From: Candidatus Cloacimonas sp.
GTDB taxonomy: Bacteria; Cloacimonadota; Cloacimonadia; Cloacimonadales; Cloacimonadaceae
Direction: 5' to 3'
Assembly: GCA_039680785.1 (NCBI GenBank)
Contig: JBDKSF010000009.1
Location: 1-36,023, forward strand
Length of the DNA stretch: 36,023 bases
In this document: in pieces, positions 13,490 to 22,500 of the stretch
How the letters are laid out: each line of letters begins with the position of its first letter
Position numbering within the stretch: position 1 is the stretch's first letter
The notes under the pieces: generated by a model
Database searches by the model: none
Told to the model about the DNA's origin: nothing
What the model saw: the letters and a program-made list of their open reading frames with translations, nothing else
Position numbers and translations under genes: made by a program

Positions 13490-15139
13490 CTACAAAATAG
13501 AAGAATAAATACCAATATCTGCCATTTTCAAGATACTGGTTTGTTCTTCCAAATCCAAATGGGAGACATTTTCAAAGTTCTCCAATAGATCATTGTAAAA
13601 ATCATCAACTGCTTCATCAGTCGGTTGAAAAGGAGATGTTCCGCTAAAATTTTTGCTTTCGTCTATCACATAAATACCTCTGTCCATTGAAATTATCCTA
13701 CTTGCCAAAGGAGCGGAAAATTGACTTTGATTTCCCTCTAAATCATTGGCAGTAATGCTATAGTAATAATATTCCTCATTACTTTCCACATTCGCATCAA
13801 TATAAGCAGTATCAGAGAAAGAAACAGTTGCAATCAGTGTTTTTGTTCCGTTTAAGCCGAGAGAGCGATAGATACTATAACTGACAATATCCAGTTCCGG
13901 ATTAGGCAGCCATTTGATAGTTATAGAGGTTGTATCCGGAAAATCAGCAATTAAATTGGGTGTGGTTGGAACCGAAAAAGGAATTCCACTTGCAAATTTT
14001 CGCATACTTACAAAGCCAGAATCATTTACCGCACAAACAGCTATGTTATAATATAGTCCTTCTTCAAGCCCACTAATAGAACACTGGTTAGCATTCACAT
14101 ATTGCCAGAAAGTTAGAGAATCAATTTCTGTTCCGTAATATACCGCGTATTTAGTAACTTCCGGATCGGAGGAAATATCCCATTCAGCCAATAAGGAGTT
14201 TCCTGTTCCAGGATCATAGACCTTTAAATTTTCCACCAATATTGGCTGATTGGCAAAAACAGCAACGGTTGCAGTGGCTGCTTTAACTATTTCAGCTTCA
14301 TACTGAAAATCCAGATAATCAATTAAATCCTCGTTGCTATGATAATAGGAACTGATATATCGTTCAAAGAAAAATACGGCATTAAATCCGTTTCTTGAAA
14401 AAATAGAGCTATCAGAGCCCATACCTGTAACTCCCAAAACCGGTTGATAGGAACTATATAATTCTGCTATTCTCATCGTTTCATAACTATATTCCTCACA
14501 ACCTAAATATGGCATAACCCGAAACTCTTGACTAACCTCCAAATTATTAGCTACCATATCCAGGTTTATCATCACTCTGATATTTTGGTTTTCAGCGATA
14601 GCATAATCGCAATATGTTTCCGATCCCCAGGCGGAACCTTCTTCTGCACTAAAGGCAATAAAACGAATTGAACATTTTGGTTGATATCCTGTAGCCATCA
14701 TCACTCTGGCAATTTCCAATACCCCAGCTGTACCACTGGCATTATCATCTGCACCGGGAGCAAAAGTAAAAAAATCAGAATTAAAGGAAATTGAATCATA
14801 ATGCCCTCCTACAATGATATAAATATCAGGATATAAGTATCCTGGAATAGTGGCAATTACATTATATTGAGTAGTATTATTATGTGGATATTCCTGCATC
14901 CAAGTATTGGTAAAGCCATAACTTTCAAATTTTCCCTTAATCCAATTTGCCACCTCTAAATGATTATCAGCCAAAGCATAACGCTTTTGATAATTCTGCA
15001 GGTGTTGAACATACGCTTTCAAAGTATCAGCATTCACCATAGATATCATATTTATAATATCTGGTTTCGGATCTGCAAACTGAGCGGACAGAAAACTGAT
15101 TGCAATTAAAAAAGCCAATAGAAAGCAGGTCTTTTTCAT
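13490..15139 (-). CDS. Secreted M28 family zinc peptidase with two Fn3 domains (prematurely terminated)
   Basis: From the ATG at 15139, which has AGGAG six bases upstream, the protein starts with a clear signal peptide (MKKTCFLLAFLIAISFLSAQ). The M28 domain keeps all metal ligands: H113 and D115 in GGHYD, D131 in PGADDN, E166/E167 in SAEEGS, D194 in NLDMV and H267 in YYHSNED. It is therefore likely an active aminopeptidase. Two fibronectin type III-like domains follow (about 320-400 and 405-490), then the beginning of a Rossmann-like domain. The frame ends at a TAG that interrupts that domain, so this piece lacks the C-terminal sorting domain found after the stop. Whole-gene length would be about 828 residues. 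An alternative longer start at 15160 adds seven residues before the signal peptide and lacks a good ribosome-binding site. Confidence 0.85.
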   Translation of the reverse strand: MKKTCFLLAFLIAISFLSAQFADPKPDIINMISMVNADTLKAYVQHLQNYQKRYALADNHLEVANWIKGKFESYGFTNTWMQEYPHNNTTQYNVIATIPGYLYPDIYIIVGGHYDSISFNSDFFTFAPGADDNASGTAGVLEIARVMMATGYQPKCSIRFIAFSAEEGSAWGSETYCDYAIAENQNIRVMINLDMVANNLEVSQEFRVMPYLGCEEYSYETMRIAELYSSYQPVLGVTGMGSDSSIFSRNGFNAVFFFERYISSYYHSNEDLIDYLDFQYEAEIVKAATATVAVFANQPILVENLKVYDPGTGNSLLAEWDISSDPEVTKYAVYYGTEIDSLTFWQYVNANQCSISGLEEGLYYNIAVCAVNDSGFVSMRKFASGIPFSVPTTPNLIADFPDTTSITIKWLPNPELDIVSYSIYRSLGLNGTKTLIATVSFSDTAYIDANVESNEEYYYYSITANDLEGNQSQFSAPLASRIISMDRGIYVIDESKNFSGTSPFQPTDEAVDDFYNDLLENFENVSHLDLEEQTSILKMADIGIYSSIL

Positions 15140-15164
15140 TGTTTCTCCTATAAAGTCCATTTAC

Positions 15165-15202
15165 CGGGCAGCTAAGCAATTGCTTTTATCTTAATCTGCC
15201 CG
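15165..15202 (-). promoter_or_regulatory. Hairpin in the M28 peptidase leader
   Basis: CGGGCAG (15165-15171) and CTGCCCG (15196-15202) form a 7-bp GC-rich stem. The enclosed sequence contains the palindrome AAGCAATTGCTT (15174-15185). The structure sits 16 bases upstream of the ribosome-binding site. No U-tract follows, so it is not a typical terminator; an effect on translation or mRNA stability is possible. Confidence 0.5.
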
Positions 15203-15291
15203 CTGCTTCTTGTCAGATGAGTGCCATATACAGGAGCAATATCTTTTGGGTTATCTAATTCACTTTCCGTAATTTTTCTTCTCCTAAATTA

Positions 15292-15319
15292 TAAATATTT
15301 ATGAATGCGGATTTGTCAA
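15292..15319 (-). promoter_or_regulatory. Candidate promoter of the M28 peptidase gene
   Basis: Minus-strand TTGACA (15319-15314), a 16-base spacer and TATTTA. The predicted transcript would have a leader of about 150 bases that includes a short open frame (15273-15172) and the hairpin at 15165-15202. Confidence 0.5.
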
Positions 15320-15390
15320 TAAAAATAATTACCATCCTTTTTTCGCCTCATCATACTTAGTGGGATGTCTTATGACTCAGTAACACTTCC

Positions 15391-15425
15391 GTAACACTTC
15401 TCTTATTTCGTTAGAGAAGTGTTAC
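15391..15425. repeat. Strong dyad GTAACACTTCTCT / AGAGAAGTGTTAC
   Basis: A perfect 13-bp inverted repeat with a 9-base loop, preceded by a partial copy TAACACTTCC at 15381 and followed by GTTACAGTGTTA. A related dyad occurs at 30072-30112. No U-tract is present on either side, so a simple intrinsic terminator is unlikely. Confidence 0.85.
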
Positions 15426-15534
15426 GGCATTGTTACAGTGTTATGAAAGGATTTGGCAAGCGGGAAGTGAAGATGGCTTGTAAATGGGGTAAAGATTTTG
15501 GGGGGGAGCAAAAGGTGGGGGAAAATAATTTTCT

Positions 15535-15629
15535 TGCGGAGGACCGGCGTCCTCCAGCTACACAAAATGCGGAGGATCGGCGTCCTCCGACTACACAAAA
15601 TGCGGAGGATCAGCGTCCTCCGGCTACAC
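15535..15629. repeat. 33-bp palindromic repeat, three tandem units (copy 3 of 3 loci)
   Basis: Units start at 15535, 15568 and 15601 with exact period 33. Each is TGCGGAGGAYCRGCGTCCTC followed by CRRCTACAC, and its centre GGAGGAC/GTCCTCC can form a hairpin. Open frames across this region on the plus strand are repeat artefacts. The remaining part of 15426-15534 shows no gene. Confidence 0.93.
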
Positions 15630-15655
15630 TTTTGGGGAGATAGGTTCAGCTATTG

Positions 15656-16300
15656 CTATTTATACAGCGTAACGAAAAAATCCCTGCCGATATTTTCTAT
15701 GCGGCATTGCCAGGGAGCAATATTGGCAAAAAGTTCTTGCAGTTGTTTTTCACTATAAAGGTAAAGCGGGCATTTAAATTTATAGCGAATTTGGCGTTGC
15801 CAAGCCAAAAAGCCCTTACTGGAGGGAAAACTGAAGAGAACTTTCTCGGTTGCCAAACGCATTGTTTTAGCTATAACCTGTTGGGGATTTTCCATATAGT
15901 CCATAAAACCCATTAGAATAAGGTAGTTATACTTTTTATCTTCCGGTAGAGTATTAAAATCGGCAAGGGCAAATTGGCAGATATTATCCATTCCCGTTTT
16001 TTGGGCTTCCTTTTTTGCCAGTTCGATCATCCCTGGGGCAAAATCTATGCCGTAAATTAGTGCGGGTGAATATTTTGCCAAAGTTAAATCATAAATTCCG
16101 GAACCACAACCGATATCCAGAATTGTCTTATCTTTTAAAGGTTTACATTCCTCTATGGTCTTCTGAAAGCGAATCCGCATTGTTTGCCGAAACCATTTAT
16201 TGATAAGGCGTTGAAAAGGTCCTGTCCCCGTTCCGTAAATGGCATTGAAATCGCCAGCATAGCCATCAAAAAAGGATGCTGTTTTTGCTTTATTTTGCAT
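15656..16300 (-). CDS. Class I SAM-dependent methyltransferase
   Basis: A 214-residue protein with a Rossmann-type SAM-binding fold: motif I ILDIGCGSGIYD at residues 60-71, the acidic end of strand 2 in YGIDFAPGMIELA at about 83-95, and the ALADFNTLP segment near 115. It belongs to the broad Methyltransf_11/25 group, so the substrate cannot be named. Its start codon follows the stop of the polysaccharide deacetylase gene with no gap (TAGATG), so the two are co-transcribed. That context suggests modification of a glycan, lipid or other envelope component. The length is normal for a stand-alone small-molecule methyltransferase. Confidence 0.8.
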   Translation of the reverse strand: MQNKAKTASFFDGYAGDFNAIYGTGTGPFQRLINKWFRQTMRIRFQKTIEECKPLKDKTILDIGCGSGIYDLTLAKYSPALIYGIDFAPGMIELAKKEAQKTGMDNICQFALADFNTLPEDKKYNYLILMGFMDYMENPQQVIAKTMRLATEKVLFSFPSSKGFLAWQRQIRYKFKCPLYLYSEKQLQELFANIAPWQCRIENIGRDFFVTLYK

Positions 16301-17149
16301 CTAATTATCCTTCATTGTTTTTATATATTCTTTACAGGTAACAAATTTGCCGCTGGAAAGAATTGCCTTTAGCTTGGGTTGCACCGTATTTAAGTTTACA
16401 TAACTTTTAAAATAGGCACGCCTATTCATTTTCAAGCGTGGATGTTGTGGCTCAATTTCCCGTGGGTGAATGTAATATAGAGTCGGTATTCCCTGTTGGG
16501 CAAGTTTTTTATGCATAGATAGTATAATCCGTTTGGGGAATAAACGCAAATATCCTCCACCGAAGAAACAAAATTCCTTCCCACATAAAGGCGCCACAGA
16601 AATCGGAAATTCACAGATATCACCCTTGGCGGTTTTTATCCAGAAGGGTTTTTTCTGCGTGGTTTTATACCCTCCGTAATCTCTTTTAACGGGAAAAACA
16701 GATGAATCGGCAGAAAAACCCGCTTCCGCAAGTGCATCAAAAAACCAAGGTATAGCTTCGGTGACGGAAAAACTGGGGCTTCTGAAAGCAGTAACTTCTT
16801 CGGAACAAATATCTTCCAATATTTTCTTGGAGGAAAGCAAATCGGCAATAAAATCCTCCCTGCTCATTTTATAGATCAGGCGATGATACATACTGTGCGA
16901 AGCAATTTCGTGCCCTCTTTTTTGGGCTTCTTTTACTAAATGGGGATATTTTTTAGCTACATATCCCAGAAAGAAGCAGGTTGCCTTAACTTGGTATGTA
17001 TCAAGCATATCCAGCAATTTTAAAAAACCGCTTTCTACTATGCTCGGTAGAGAATCCCATTCCGAAACAGGTGGCTCACCTCTTTCTTCGGTAACATTAT
17101 AATAGTCCTCTACATCTATTGTGAATATGGATTTAGGGTTTTCCATCAT
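16301..17149 (-). CDS. Polysaccharide deacetylase family protein (NodB fold)
   Basis: A 282-residue protein with the NodB homology domain: the first catalytic motif TIDVEDYYN at residues 10-18, the metal-binding GHEIASHSMYH at about 74-84, and AFRSPSFSVTE near 118-128. The end of the protein (YYIHPREIEPQHPRL) matches the DUF3473 extension of the subfamily often found in exopolysaccharide and exosortase-linked gene clusters. These enzymes remove acetyl groups from N-acetylated sugars. There is no signal peptide, which fits that subfamily. GGGAG lies 9 bases before the ATG, and a second ATG follows immediately. It is the first gene of a two-gene operon with a SAM-dependent methyltransferase. 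Stop codon TAG. Confidence 0.87.
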   Translation of the reverse strand: MMENPKSIFTIDVEDYYNVTEERGEPPVSEWDSLPSIVESGFLKLLDMLDTYQVKATCFFLGYVAKKYPHLVKEAQKRGHEIASHSMYHRLIYKMSREDFIADLLSSKKILEDICSEEVTAFRSPSFSVTEAIPWFFDALAEAGFSADSSVFPVKRDYGGYKTTQKKPFWIKTAKGDICEFPISVAPLCGKEFCFFGGGYLRLFPKRIILSMHKKLAQQGIPTLYYIHPREIEPQHPRLKMNRRAYFKSYVNLNTVQPKLKAILSSGKFVTCKEYIKTMKDN

Positions 17150-17178
17150 ATTTTTTAGCTCCCTTGGTAGAAAAATTC

Positions 17179-17207
17179 CTTACTGCAATGAGAGGGAAAA
17201 ATGTCAA
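17179..17207 (-). promoter_or_regulatory. Candidate promoter of the deacetylase-methyltransferase operon
   Basis: Minus-strand TTGACA (17207-17202), 17 bases, then AGTAAG. The predicted start lies about 23 bases before the ATG at 17149. Confidence 0.5.
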
Positions 17208-17359
17208 TAGGTTTTTCAGCGCTGATGCTAAGTAAGGTATAATCCCAAAAGGTAACTTTGGCTTATGTAGCCGCTAATGGCATAAATATTTAAGGCGTGT
17301 CTTTTTTTTGGTGTTACTGGATTGACAACTTTGGTCGGTTTTCATTTCTGGGTTTTTAT

Positions 17360-19459
17360 ATGGAAGAAAAGAAAAAAAACACTGATCTCCACAGCGAGGT
17401 TAAATACCTGAAAGGAGTGGGAGAAAATCGTGCTCGCCTTTTAGGCAAACTTGGCATAAAGAGCATTTTGGATTTGATGGAGTATTTTCCCAAGGCATAT
17501 ATCAACCGCAAAGTGAATGTGGCTTTAACAGAAATTAAACCGGGTGATTTAATTGCTTTCACGGCAATGATATCCTGGGTTGATGTGCACAAATCGGCAA
17601 AAGGCAAAAATATCCTTAATGTGGGCGTTAGTGATGGAAAAGTAAGGTTAATTTGCTCCTGGTTTGCATATCCAACCATTTATGAAAAAATGTTCATTCC
17701 GGGTAGATCAGTGTGGTTGAATGGAACAATTTCAGAATTTAACGGTCAATTACAAATGATTCATCCCGAATTTGAACTGATTGATGATGAAGAAGAAGCA
17801 AAAGACGCTTTCTGGAAAAATCAGGAGGTCTTACCGGTTTATCCTTTAACGGAAGGGATTAACCAAAAATTGATGCGGCGGTTGATTTACGGTGCTTTTG
17901 GTCTTTATGCGGATCTGATAGAAGAAAAGCTGCCGGACTACATTTTGGCAAAACATAATTTTCTGCCGCGCAAAATTGCCTTGCAAAAAATGCACTTTGG
18001 TCAACATCCGAAAGAAATGGAAATAGTCCGCAGGCGTTTTGCCTACGAGGATTTTTTTTATTCTCAACTGTTATGGGCGCGGCATAAAATATATCATACC
18101 ACAAAAACGCAGGGTATTTCATTTATCAATAAAAAACAACTGACAACCGCTCTTTATAAAAAATTGCCCTTTACTTTAACTCGCGCGCAGAAAAAGGTCT
18201 TATGGGAAATTTTTGCCGATATGTGGTCTGAAAAACAGATGAGTCGTTTATTGCAAGGTGATGTAGGCAGTGGAAAAACAGTGGTGACTTTATTTGCAAT
18301 GCTTTTGGCTGTGGAAAATGATTATCAAGCGGTAATGATGGCGCCAACGGAAATTTTGGCGGAACAACATTATGAAACAATATCCTCTCTGCTAAAAGGT
18401 TTTGACCTTCAGGTTCATTTGCTTAAAGGGGGTGTTTATAAAGGTAAGGACGAAATCAAAGAGGCAATAGCCAGTGGTAAAGCTCAAATTGTGATTGGAA
18501 CGCATGCCCTTTTACAAAAAGACATTAAATTCAAACGGTTGGGTTTTGCTTGTGTTGACGAACAACATCGTTTTGGAGTGGAACAACGTGCCCAATTAGC
18601 GCGAATGGCTTTGCACCCTGATTTATTATATCTTTCGGCAACTCCCATTCCGCGCAGTTTGGCAATGACCGTTTATGGCGATTTGGAAGTGAGCATTTTA
18701 GATGAACTACCCCCTACCCGGAAACCGGTGACAACTATTATCCGCCCTGCCAATAAGATAGAAACCGTTTATAGTGAAATCCGCAAAGAGCTTGAAGCCG
18801 GCAGACAAGTGTATATTGTGTGTCCTTTGATAGAAGAATCCGAAAAAATCTCCCTCGTGGATGCCACGCAACTTTATGAATATATTTCTACGAAGGTCTT
18901 CCCTGAATATCCTGCTTGCCTTTTACATGGAAGAATGCCAGCCAAAGTAAAGGACTCTATTATGCTGCGTTTTAAGGCAGGCGAAATAAAAATTTTGGTT
19001 TCCACAACCGTGATTGAAGTGGGAGTGGATATTCCCAATGCCAGTGTGATGATCGTAGAACACGCCGAGCGATTTGGTTTGGCTCAATTACATCAATTGC
19101 GAGGTAGAGTTGGCAGAGGAAATGCAAAAGCATATTGTTATTTGATATATCACGAACCGGTGAATAAAATTGCCTGGCAACGCCTCGCCACAATGACTAA
19201 AACCACGGACGGTTTTATAATTGCTGAAAAGGATTTGGAACTACGCGGACCGGGCGATCTTTTTGGTTTTGAACAATCCGGTATGCCCCAATTTCATTTT
19301 GCCAATATTATGCGCGATCAGCAAATCCTGCAACAAGCAAGAAAAGATGCCTTTGAAATAATAAAAGCAGATCCCGATTTTAAGCTGCCCGAAAATGGCC
19401 TCGTAAAAAAACTGTATTTTAGCCAATATATTAAAAAAGAAGAGCTTATCTTATATTAG
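17360..19459 (+). CDS. recG: ATP-dependent DNA helicase RecG
   Basis: About 699 residues from the chosen ATG, the usual RecG length. The N-terminal wedge/OB region (YLKGVGENRARLLGKLGI, then the IAFTAMISWVDVHKSAKGKN strands) is followed by the helicase core. Walker A is GDVGSGKT at 300-307, the DExH-like box is DEQH at 400-403, then SATPIPRSLAMT. The second RecA domain has STTVIEVGVDIPNA and HQLRGRVGR. The end carries the TRG/wedge-linked GPGDLFGFEQSG segment. RecG remodels stalled forks and branches Holliday junctions. An in-frame GTG at 17297 would add 21 residues rich in Trp and Phe that RecG proteins do not have, so the ATG at 17360 is preferred, although no good ribosome-binding site precedes it. 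Confidence 0.97.
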   Translation: MEEKKKNTDLHSEVKYLKGVGENRARLLGKLGIKSILDLMEYFPKAYINRKVNVALTEIKPGDLIAFTAMISWVDVHKSAKGKNILNVGVSDGKVRLICSWFAYPTIYEKMFIPGRSVWLNGTISEFNGQLQMIHPEFELIDDEEEAKDAFWKNQEVLPVYPLTEGINQKLMRRLIYGAFGLYADLIEEKLPDYILAKHNFLPRKIALQKMHFGQHPKEMEIVRRRFAYEDFFYSQLLWARHKIYHTTKTQGISFINKKQLTTALYKKLPFTLTRAQKKVLWEIFADMWSEKQMSRLLQGDVGSGKTVVTLFAMLLAVENDYQAVMMAPTEILAEQHYETISSLLKGFDLQVHLLKGGVYKGKDEIKEAIASGKAQIVIGTHALLQKDIKFKRLGFACVDEQHRFGVEQRAQLARMALHPDLLYLSATPIPRSLAMTVYGDLEVSILDELPPTRKPVTTIIRPANKIETVYSEIRKELEAGRQVYIVCPLIEESEKISLVDATQLYEYISTKVFPEYPACLLHGRMPAKVKDSIMLRFKAGEIKILVSTTVIEVGVDIPNASVMIVEHAERFGLAQLHQLRGRVGRGNAKAYCYLIYHEPVNKIAWQRLATMTKTTDGFIIAEKDLELRGPGDLFGFEQSGMPQFHFANIMRDQQILQQARKDAFEIIKADPDFKLPENGLVKKLYFSQYIKKEELILY

Positions 19460-19483
19460 CGCCCTGCGTGAAGAAAAAAGAGT

Positions 19484-19512
19484 TTGACGAAATTACCATA
19501 ATTATAATGTGA
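19484..19512 (+). promoter_or_regulatory. Candidate promoter of the S8 peptidase gene
   Basis: TTGACG, 17 bases, then ATGTGA; a better looking TATAAT lies within the spacer at 19503-19508 but only 13 bases after the box. GAGG at about 19528 precedes the ATG at 19538. Confidence 0.35.
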
Positions 19513-19537
19513 GAAAAAAAAGACCTTTGAGGTATCA

Positions 19538-22500
19538 ATGAAAAAGCTGTGTATCCTTACAACCTTATTAATAATGAGTTGCCTGCTGATGGCAATCAAT
19601 TTTGATCCCGATTTATTCTACTCTAAAACTATAATTGCCTGTTTTACGAAAACTGCCGTTCCCAATATTGATGGAGTTGTTCCATTTACGATGGAGAACA
19701 ATGTGGTTCACACAGGAATGAAATCCTTTGACCAATTAGCCGAAGAGCTAAGAATAATAGATATGAAACAAATGCACCCTTATGTGAAAGCTCCCGAATG
19801 GAACGATAAAGGAATTTATCTACAAAATCACTATCGCCTCTTTCTGGATAGCGATGCAAATATGGATAAAGCATTGGAGCTGTTAGCTAAAGACCCCAAT
19901 CTTGTATATGCCGAATTTGAAGGGATTAACCGTCCCAGATTCGTTCCTAACGATCCTATGTTAAATTTGCAATATGCGCATTCGTTACTCCAAAGTTTTG
20001 ATGCTTGGGATTACACAATGGGTAGTCATGATGTTTTAGTGGCAATTACAGATTCAGGCGTAAAATGGAATCATCCTGATTTGAGAGCCAATATCTGGAT
20101 AAATCCTGCCGAATCACCCGGAATGACGATAAATTGGGATGCCGGAACAATCAGTGGTGGCAATGGAGTTGACGCCGGAGAAGGTGGAGGCAAAATTGAT
20201 GACCTGATGGGCTGGGATTTTTATAATTCCGATAATAATCCCTATCAAGATTTTTCTGCCAACGATCATGGAACCCATGTTGCAGGTTGTGCAGGAGCCG
20301 TTGGCAATAATGAAATTGGCGTGATCGGAACCTGCCCAAATGTTTCCATTCTTTGTTGTAAAGGAGCTCCCAATACTTCTGCTGCCACGGGTGTATCTTA
20401 TGCTTACGATCAAGTAAAATATGCCGGTGAAATCGGAGCCGATGTTATAAATGCCAGCTGGGGAAGTGTGGGAACAGGAACTTATCCTAATTCCATCGTT
20501 AATTATGTAACTGCCTTGGGCGCTTTGGTAGTTTCTGCCGCTGGTAATGAAAATACGGAACACAATAATTCCTATCAAGATTATCCTGCCGATTGTACTA
20601 ATGCCTTATGTGTGGCTTCCGTTGCTCAGGGTGATTTCAAATCATCCTTTTCGGATTACGGTGCACCCATAGATATTTGTGCCCCCGGTTCAGGAATTCT
20701 ATCCACTATTATAAATGGAAACGGATATGCAGCTTACGATGGAACTTCTATGGCGAGCCCTGTTGCCGCTGGTGTAGCTGCTTTGGTTAAATCTCTCAAT
20801 CCCAATTTAACTCCCAATCAGTTAATGCAGCGGCTGATGCTGACTGCTGATAATATTGATAGTATAAATCCTGATTTTGCAGGTATGTTGGGCGCAGGAA
20901 GAGTAAATGCTTACACAGCTACTATGTATGATAAAATACCCAATCTGCAAATTGAAGATTATATACTGGAAGCAGCAACGGGAGATAATGACGGAATTGC
21001 TAATCCGGGAGAAATAATCAATTTGAAGATAGCTCTTACCAATTATTTGAACCCGATTACAGGCCTGGGCTGGTTACAGGCGGAAAATGTAACCGTTAAA
21101 TTGCGCTGCAACTATCCCGGAGTAACCATCATTGATTCTGTAGCCACTTTTGGAACGATGTATGCCGGCACAACTTTATTGAATATTAACCAACCCTTTA
21201 AGTTTCAAACAGTGGCATCACTTCCTTCCGAACCCATACCTTTTCAATTTTATATGCAAGCAAATGCAAATTATACATATCCTTACAATAAAACCCTTGC
21301 TTTGGATATACCCCTTTCTTTAAATCAAGCAGGTTGGCCCTTCAATTCTGGTGCAGCCACAAATTCTTCACCCTTCTTAATAGACCTGGATGAGGATGGC
21401 AATAAAGAAGTTATTTTCGGGGGAGCAAATGGTAGTATTGAATCATTACTTATCAATGGCTCAACCAGTTACCCCGGTTTTCCCGTTCAGACCTCTTCCA
21501 ATATTCTTGGTTCTATGGCTATGGGAAATATCAATAGTGATGCCAACCGTGAGTTTGTCGCCTGTTTGCAAAATAATCAGGTTATCTGTTTTAATGATTT
21601 AGGCCAAATTAAATGGACAGTTCCTGCCGGAGGAACTTTACGAAATGGTCCGGTTATTTTCCGTCCCAATCCTGCTTCCGAACCCAAAGCCGCTTGCATC
21701 ACTCAAAACGGTGTTGTGAATGTGTTTAATGGCGACGGCACTAACTTTGCGAATTTCCCGGTTACCATTAGTGGCGCTTATTTAGCTCCTCTGGCTATCG
21801 GAGATATTAATAATGACGGTTATATGGATATTTTAGCCATTGCCTTGAATGGAACTCTTAATGCCATCAGTTCTCAAAATGGACAGGTCTTGGCCGGTTT
21901 TCCCATAACCCTTAATGGAGGCGGTTCTCAAAACGCCATTTGCATAGCCAATCTGGATTCAGACACTCTCCCTGAAATTCTGATCGCTTCAAGCAACGGC
22001 GGATATCTTTACGCGTTAAATAATGATGGCAGTATCCTTTTCCAAAAAAATATCGGAACGCAAATTAAAACCAGTCCCGTGGTAGCTGATGTCAATAATG
22101 ACAATATAAAAGAAATCGTGCTGATCGCCAATAACGGAACTATCTATATTATGAACGGTTTAGGAGCCGATCTTGCCGGAACGCCAATTAGCATTGAAAA
22201 CGCTGTGGAATGCACGCCTGTAATCGCAAGATTTGATGGTGATAACAATGCAGGCATTATTTTTGGAGATGCCACGGGTCTTTTCCATTCCGTTCGCATA
22301 GATGGAACTGAATCTGCTAATTTCCCCATCACGATTGGCGGAAATATAAAAATATCTGCCTCCCTTGCCGATATAGATGGTGATAACGATTTGGATATTG
22401 CTTTCCCAACTGATTCCGGACTGGCCATCATTGATGTTAAAAGAGGAGCTCAGGCAATGCTCTGGCCAACTTATCTGGGTGGTTTTGGAAGAACCAATAA

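Noticed and set aside
13490-13492. TAG recoding (for example pyrrolysine or a Trp suppressor) as explanation of the split M28 gene
   Set aside because: TAG is an ordinary terminal stop for at least five other genes in this window, and no pyl genes are seen. A nonsense mutation or sequence error is simpler.
15419-15916. Overlapping plus-strand frames with repeated RRPPAT-like peptides
   Set aside because: They are translations of the 33-bp palindromic units or lie antisense to the methyltransferase gene.
17297-17359. GTG at 17297 as start of RecG
   Set aside because: The added 21 residues are Trp/Phe-rich and not part of the RecG family, and the TTGACA box would fall inside the coding sequence.
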